18,989 nt of DNA from CAITSH01 sp964385505 (GTDB lineage: Bacteria; Pseudomonadota; Gammaproteobacteria; Burkholderiales; SG8-39), in the NCBI GenBank assembly GCA_964385505.1, contig CAYLPI010000069.1, forward strand, positions 1 through 18,989, in the 5' to 3' direction. Position 1 is the first letter of the stretch; the number at the start of each line of letters is the position of its first letter. The position numbers and the translations under genes were made by a program. This document shows, one piece after another, positions 16,398 through 18,989 of the stretch. The notes under the pieces are model-generated. The model was not told the DNA's origin, did not search any database, and saw nothing but the letters and a program-made list of their open reading frames with translations.

Positions 16398-16683
16398 ATG
16401 CTCTGCCCGCAGGACCGGCGGAATAATCCGGTGCCGTCAGGCGTTCGCAAAGCGTGAAATCTTGATTGCGACAATGTCGCGATCCTGGTGAAACTTTTTC
16501 TGACTGGAAAACTCTGAACTCTTGCAGGTGCAACCGAGTTTGGAGCAGGCATCCAAGCAGACGCCCTGCCCGTATAGGCAGGTTGGGACAGGCAGCGTGG
16601 ATGTTCCGTCGGCGCCGGAAAATGCCGACAGCTACGGTTACAAGTCCTTAATTTTTTTCATTCAGCTACAGCGAGGAGAGAGC
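16398..16683. other. Intergenic region before the SmpA/OmlA lipoprotein gene
   Basis: No gene is supported in these 286 bases. The frame of the lipoprotein is open back to 16522, but that part lacks homology and precedes a clear signal peptide. A small inverted repeat GCGACA-A-TGTCGC lies at 16468-16480. AT-rich sequence at 16637-16670 directly precedes the ribosome-binding site; a weak CCGACA-17-TTAATT pair (16625-16653) is the best promoter candidate. Confidence 0.45.
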
Positions 16684-17007
16684 ATGAACAAGCTTGCATT
16701 GGCAGCCGTGTTGACCCTGACACTTTCGGCTTGCGCGACACAGACCGGGCGCATGGATTGGTGGACGCTGGGACCCCAGAGTTTCAAGCAGGCCACGCCG
16801 GGTACGTCCAAGGCGGATGTCGAACGCATGGTTGGCAAGCCCATGCTCGTCGCAATGTTTGACAGGGTTGGCGAGGAGGTCTGGGATTATCGCTACGCCG
16901 ACGGTTCGCTGGTCGGCATCACGGAGGTCCACTTTGACCGTCAGGGCAAGGTCAAGTACTACACGCAATTCCCTGATCCGGCCTGGTACAACAGTCACTC
17001 TGAGTGA
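16684..17007 (+). CDS. SmpA/OmlA (BamE-like) domain lipoprotein
   Basis: 107 residues. The start is fixed by a strong ribosome-binding site (GAGGAGAG) and a lipoprotein signal peptide MNKLALAAVLTLTLSAC with lipobox LSAC, Cys17 as the lipidated residue. Asp does not follow the Cys, so sorting to the outer membrane is likely. The mature domain has the SmpA/OmlA pattern: a helix starting TPGTSKADVERMVGKP, then strands VWDYRYADG and ITEVHFDRQGKVKYYTQ. True BamE is part of the outer-membrane assembly complex; this protein has the fold, but its neighbours give no sign that it is the BAM subunit, and paralogues of this fold are common. A hairpin terminator follows. Confidence 0.83.
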   Translation: MNKLALAAVLTLTLSACATQTGRMDWWTLGPQSFKQATPGTSKADVERMVGKPMLVAMFDRVGEEVWDYRYADGSLVGITEVHFDRQGKVKYYTQFPDPAWYNSHSE

Positions 17008-17045
17008 TTGACCTATCCGATGTTGCGGTAAGGAAGGGTCAAGTG

Positions 17046-17075
17046 CCGGTCAGGCGGAAGCCTGATCGGAGTTTT
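17046..17075 (+). terminator. Rho-independent terminator after the lipoprotein gene
   Basis: CCGGTCAGGC (17046-17055) pairs with GCCTGATCGG (17060-17069), including one G-U pair, around a GGAA tetraloop of the GNRA class. AG and TTTT follow (17072-17075). Confidence 0.8.
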
Positions 17076-17078
17076 GCT

Positions 17079-17453
17079 TTACTTGCACTCGCTAACCGAG
17101 CCCTTGGCACAGGTTTTGGGCACGTGTGTGCCGTAGCCGTCAACGCGGTCAGTCCAGGTTGCGCCGGACAGCTTCGCCCCGGTCAGTTTGGTACCGTTGA
17201 GCTTGGCGCCGAGCAGGCTCGCCCCTTGAAGGTCGGCATTACTCAGATCGGCGTTGGTCAGGTCGGCCGAATCCAGGTCTGCACCCGCCAGGTTGGCGCC
17301 GGTGAGTTTGGCACCCCTCAGGTCCGCGCGCAGCAGTTTTGCCTTCGCACACTGGGTATTGGGTTCTATCTTGCAGCCGGCAATCGTCTGCGACTGCGCC
17401 GAGGCGGCGCCCAAGATACTACACACGGCGAAAAGACCAATTGCGGTTTTCAT
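17079..17453 (-). CDS. Exported pentapeptide-repeat protein with paired flanking cysteines
   Basis: 124 residues. The start at 17453 is supported by AAGGGAGA upstream and a signal peptide MKTAIGLFAVCSILGAASA cleaved before Gln20; the frame is open 21 codons further, without sense. Residues about 40-99 are twelve uninterrupted A(D/N/K)LxX pentapeptides (ADLRG AKLTG ANLAG ADLDS ...), which fold into a right-handed quadrilateral beta helix of three coils. Cys27 and Cys35 come before the helix and Cys115 and Cys123 after it; both pairs have exactly seven residues between them, and in the oxidising periplasm they could form disulfide caps. Function unknown: cytoplasmic pentapeptide proteins such as Qnr mimic DNA, but an exported one this short should not. 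It is convergent with the lipoprotein gene and divergent from the gene at 17652. Confidence 0.85.
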   Translation of the reverse strand: MKTAIGLFAVCSILGAASAQSQTIAGCKIEPNTQCAKAKLLRADLRGAKLTGANLAGADLDSADLTNADLSNADLQGASLLGAKLNGTKLTGAKLSGATWTDRVDGYGTHVPKTCAKGSVSECK

Positions 17454-17651
17454 GCGTTTCTCCCTTGATGTTGAGATAAGTGTTGCGATGATCCTGAGCA
17501 AAGCCGGCCCAATCACGCGAATCGCACCGGCACCTTACACCAAAGCCCGTGCCTGGCATGTTACCGCGCTCCCCGCCTTGTCTTCACTCCCCGGCTTTGT
17601 ACGCGTGAAGTAGAATACCGGATGCATATTCAAAGGCCCGGGAGGGCACTG

Positions 17652-18002
17652 ATGATCAGGCTGATTCTGGCAATCACGGTGGCGCTGGGCGCTGGCAACG
17701 CGCTGGCACAGAAAAAAATGTACCGCTGCGGCAATGTTTTTCAGGAACGCCCGTGCGAGGGGCCCAAAGCCGAGCCCGAGGCGGCCGCGGGCAAGGCCGG
17801 TGCGGCCTCGACTGGGGTCCGGCAGAAATCGCCGGCTGATCGTGATCGCGCAGCCAAGGAATCCAGGTGCAACAACTGGCACAGCGACATGGACGATGTG
17901 GAAAAACGGATCAAAGCCGGGGTATCCGGGCAGGCTGCGAAAGACCTCGAAACCCGCCGGCTTGAGCTGTCGAAGCAGATGAAAGCAGGCTGTCCGGCCT
18001 AG
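17652..18002 (+). CDS. Exported Cys-containing small protein (DUF4124-like)
   Basis: 116 residues from the ATG at 17652, which follows GGGAGGG by 5 bases. A signal peptide MIRLILAITVALGAGNALA is cleaved before Gln20. The mature N-terminus reads MYRCGNVFQERPCEG, a short motif with Cys26 and Cys35 that resembles DUF4124-type envelope proteins. Then come an Ala/Pro/Glu linker (about 38-62) and a charged helical C-terminal region (63-116) with Cys73 and Cys114, probably a helical hairpin closed by a disulfide. The family has no established function. It is divergent from the pentapeptide-repeat gene and ends 40 bases from the convergent MlrC-like gene without a clear terminator. Confidence 0.75.
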   Translation: MIRLILAITVALGAGNALAQKKMYRCGNVFQERPCEGPKAEPEAAAGKAGAASTGVRQKSPADRDRAAKESRCNNWHSDMDDVEKRIKAGVSGQAAKDLETRRLELSKQMKAGCPA

Positions 18003-18042
18003 TTCGCCTGTTCCAGCGTCCGGGTGTCCGGGGGATTAGGCG

Positions 18043-18989
18043 TCAGCGCATTCTTACATTCTGGAAGGGCAGGGCGCGCAGGTCCATGGCCGCCGGGCCG
18101 GGCGCGTCGCAATCGATGATTTGCACGCACAGCGGGCTGAAAGCCCGGCGAAAGCGCTGCCTGCCCTTGACGCACAGCAGCCGGATGCCCGCCAGATCAA
18201 TCCCGTGCAATTCAAAAAATGCCGGATCGTCCACGCTCACGCGCCGGCTGGTGACAATGGTTTTGACCCCGGCCACCTCAAGCAGTGCGCTTGGCCCGAT
18301 ATCTTGCGCCGCACCACACGCCAAAGGACCGCGGTTGCGAAACCGCCCGTCAGTCAATTTGAGCACGCGTGCCAAGGCCTCGACCCGGGCGCCAAAGTCG
18401 CGGCTTGTCCTGGCGCCGATTGCCGCCCGGAACGCACCTCCCGGTCCGGCGTGTTGTGCTTGTTCAAGCAGCGCGGCGTCGGCAAAAAAGGCAAACACCG
18501 CCGGTATGTCCCCACTCAACTCAAGCAGCGCTCGAAACAGTGTGGTGGAGTCGGCGCCGCCGCCTGAGTCCGGATCGTCGGCCGGATCAGTGATCGCCAC
18601 CAAGCCGGCGGGTGCCCTCAAAGCCATGTGCAACGCCACGTTGGGGCCGGGAAGGGCGGCGCGGTAGGCCGTTTTTTGTCCCCGCCAAGCCGCGGCGAGA
18701 TGGCCCGCGTTGTGGTGCGCCTGCGAGCCCTCCGGCGCCCAGACCATGACCTTGGCGGCGCATTGCGGACTGTCGGCATACGGAAAACCCGCAAACAGTG
18801 AGATGTCCGCTTTGGCCTGCTCTTCGGCTTCGCGCGCGGCCTGCAGCAACGCGACCATCGGGCCATCGGTTGCGCCTGTATTGAGGCCCGGCAGCACCAT
18901 GCCGGTCGAGACGATGGCGCACTTTGGTCGCGCCCCGCCGGCGGCGATTGCAAGCAGTTGCTGCAGTGCGCGCGCCGAGGTTTCGCGCA
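18043..18989 (-). CDS. M81 family metallopeptidase, MlrC-like (N-terminus beyond window)
   Basis: The frame is open from the stop at 18043 to the right edge, 314-315 residues. An ATG at 18900 exists but cuts the first domain, so the gene certainly begins outside. The visible part covers the end of the M81 domain (STGMVLPGLNTGATDGPM, then ISLFAGFPYADSPQCAAKVMVW) and the MlrC C-terminal domain (ITDPADDPDSGGGADSTTLFRALLE, the family glycine-rich DNPGGG-type loop; then VAGVKTIVTSRRVSVDDPAFFELHGID). MlrC is the microcystin-degradation enzyme that cleaves linear peptide; most relatives in proteobacteria have other, unknown substrates. The zinc ligands expected in the N-terminal domain are outside the window, so activity cannot be judged. 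Full-length relatives are about 490-510 residues, so roughly 180 are missing. Confidence 0.88.
   Translation of the reverse strand, partial: RETSARALQQLLAIAAGGARPKCAIVSTGMVLPGLNTGATDGPMVALLQAAREAEEQAKADISLFAGFPYADSPQCAAKVMVWAPEGSQAHHNAGHLAAAWRGQKTAYRAALPGPNVALHMALRAPAGLVAITDPADDPDSGGGADSTTLFRALLELSGDIPAVFAFFADAALLEQAQHAGPGGAFRAAIGARTSRDFGARVEALARVLKLTDGRFRNRGPLACGAAQDIGPSALLEVAGVKTIVTSRRVSVDDPAFFELHGIDLAGIRLLCVKGRQRFRRAFSPLCVQIIDCDAPGPAAMDLRALPFQNVRMR

Noticed and set aside
17079..17453. Pentapeptide protein as a Qnr-like quinolone resistance factor
   Set aside because: It has a signal peptide and only about 12 units; Qnr proteins are cytoplasmic and much longer.
18043..18989. Microcystin degradation cluster
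   Set aside because: Only the C-terminal part of one MlrC-like gene is present; mlrA, mlrB and mlrD are not seen, and most MlrC-like proteins act on other substrates.

Overview
The window is GC-rich chromosomal DNA, densely coded on both strands. It looks like a betaproteobacterium, probably Burkholderiales. Supporting signs are the mix of TetR/LVIVD, beta-hydroxyacid dehydrogenase, CobW, ACMSD-type amidohydrolase and M81/MlrC genes, the order gltX - tRNA-Ala(GGC) - tRNA-Glu(UUC), CCA-encoding tRNA genes, and Gram-negative envelope proteins (outer-membrane barrel, SmpA/OmlA lipoprotein). This is inference from gene content; no 16S gene is present. No phage, transposase, CRISPR array or plasmid gene is visible.

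Layout, left to right. 1-5520: small metabolic and regulatory genes in alternating divergent and convergent pairs: a TetR regulator (-, runs off the left edge), an LVIVD beta-propeller protein (+), an NADP-type beta-hydroxyacid dehydrogenase (-), a CobW/COG0523 GTPase (+) and a metal-dependent amidohydrolase (-). Two hairpin terminators lie in the convergent gaps. 5674-7989: four genes on the plus strand: a coiled-coil protein with a C-terminal membrane segment, a flavin reductase-like protein, a four-helix membrane protein (holin family 4 / YvlD type) and a small outer-membrane barrel. 8097-14490: a minus-strand block, read right to left as phnW, ppk2, a PLDc_N membrane protein, lon (with a near-consensus heat-shock promoter) and an exported ClpP-like protein. 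14677-16345: gltX followed by tRNA-Ala and tRNA-Glu behind their own strong promoter. 16684-18002: three small exported proteins (SmpA/OmlA lipoprotein, pentapeptide-repeat protein, Cys-containing DUF4124-like protein). 18043-18989: the C-terminal two-thirds of an MlrC-type M81 protein that enters from the right edge.

Functional links that can be argued: gltX next to its own substrate tRNA, ppk2 with a PLDc_N membrane protein in one probable transcription unit, and two proteolysis-related genes (lon, ClpP-like) in tandem. The rest looks like ordinary accessory metabolism.

The most unusual signal is not a gene. Three copies of an ungapped 33-bp imperfect palindrome (outer arms GCTGGAAA/TTTCCAGC, core CCGYCTGGC) lie at 6160-6192, 9353-9385 and 13308-13340, all between genes. 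Two of them sit within 25 bases of the stop codons of lon and phnW. They look like a dispersed REP-like element that I cannot assign to a known family. Several other perfect palindromes and one tandem 14-bp repeat also sit in intergenic positions. I see no convincing new multi-gene system.
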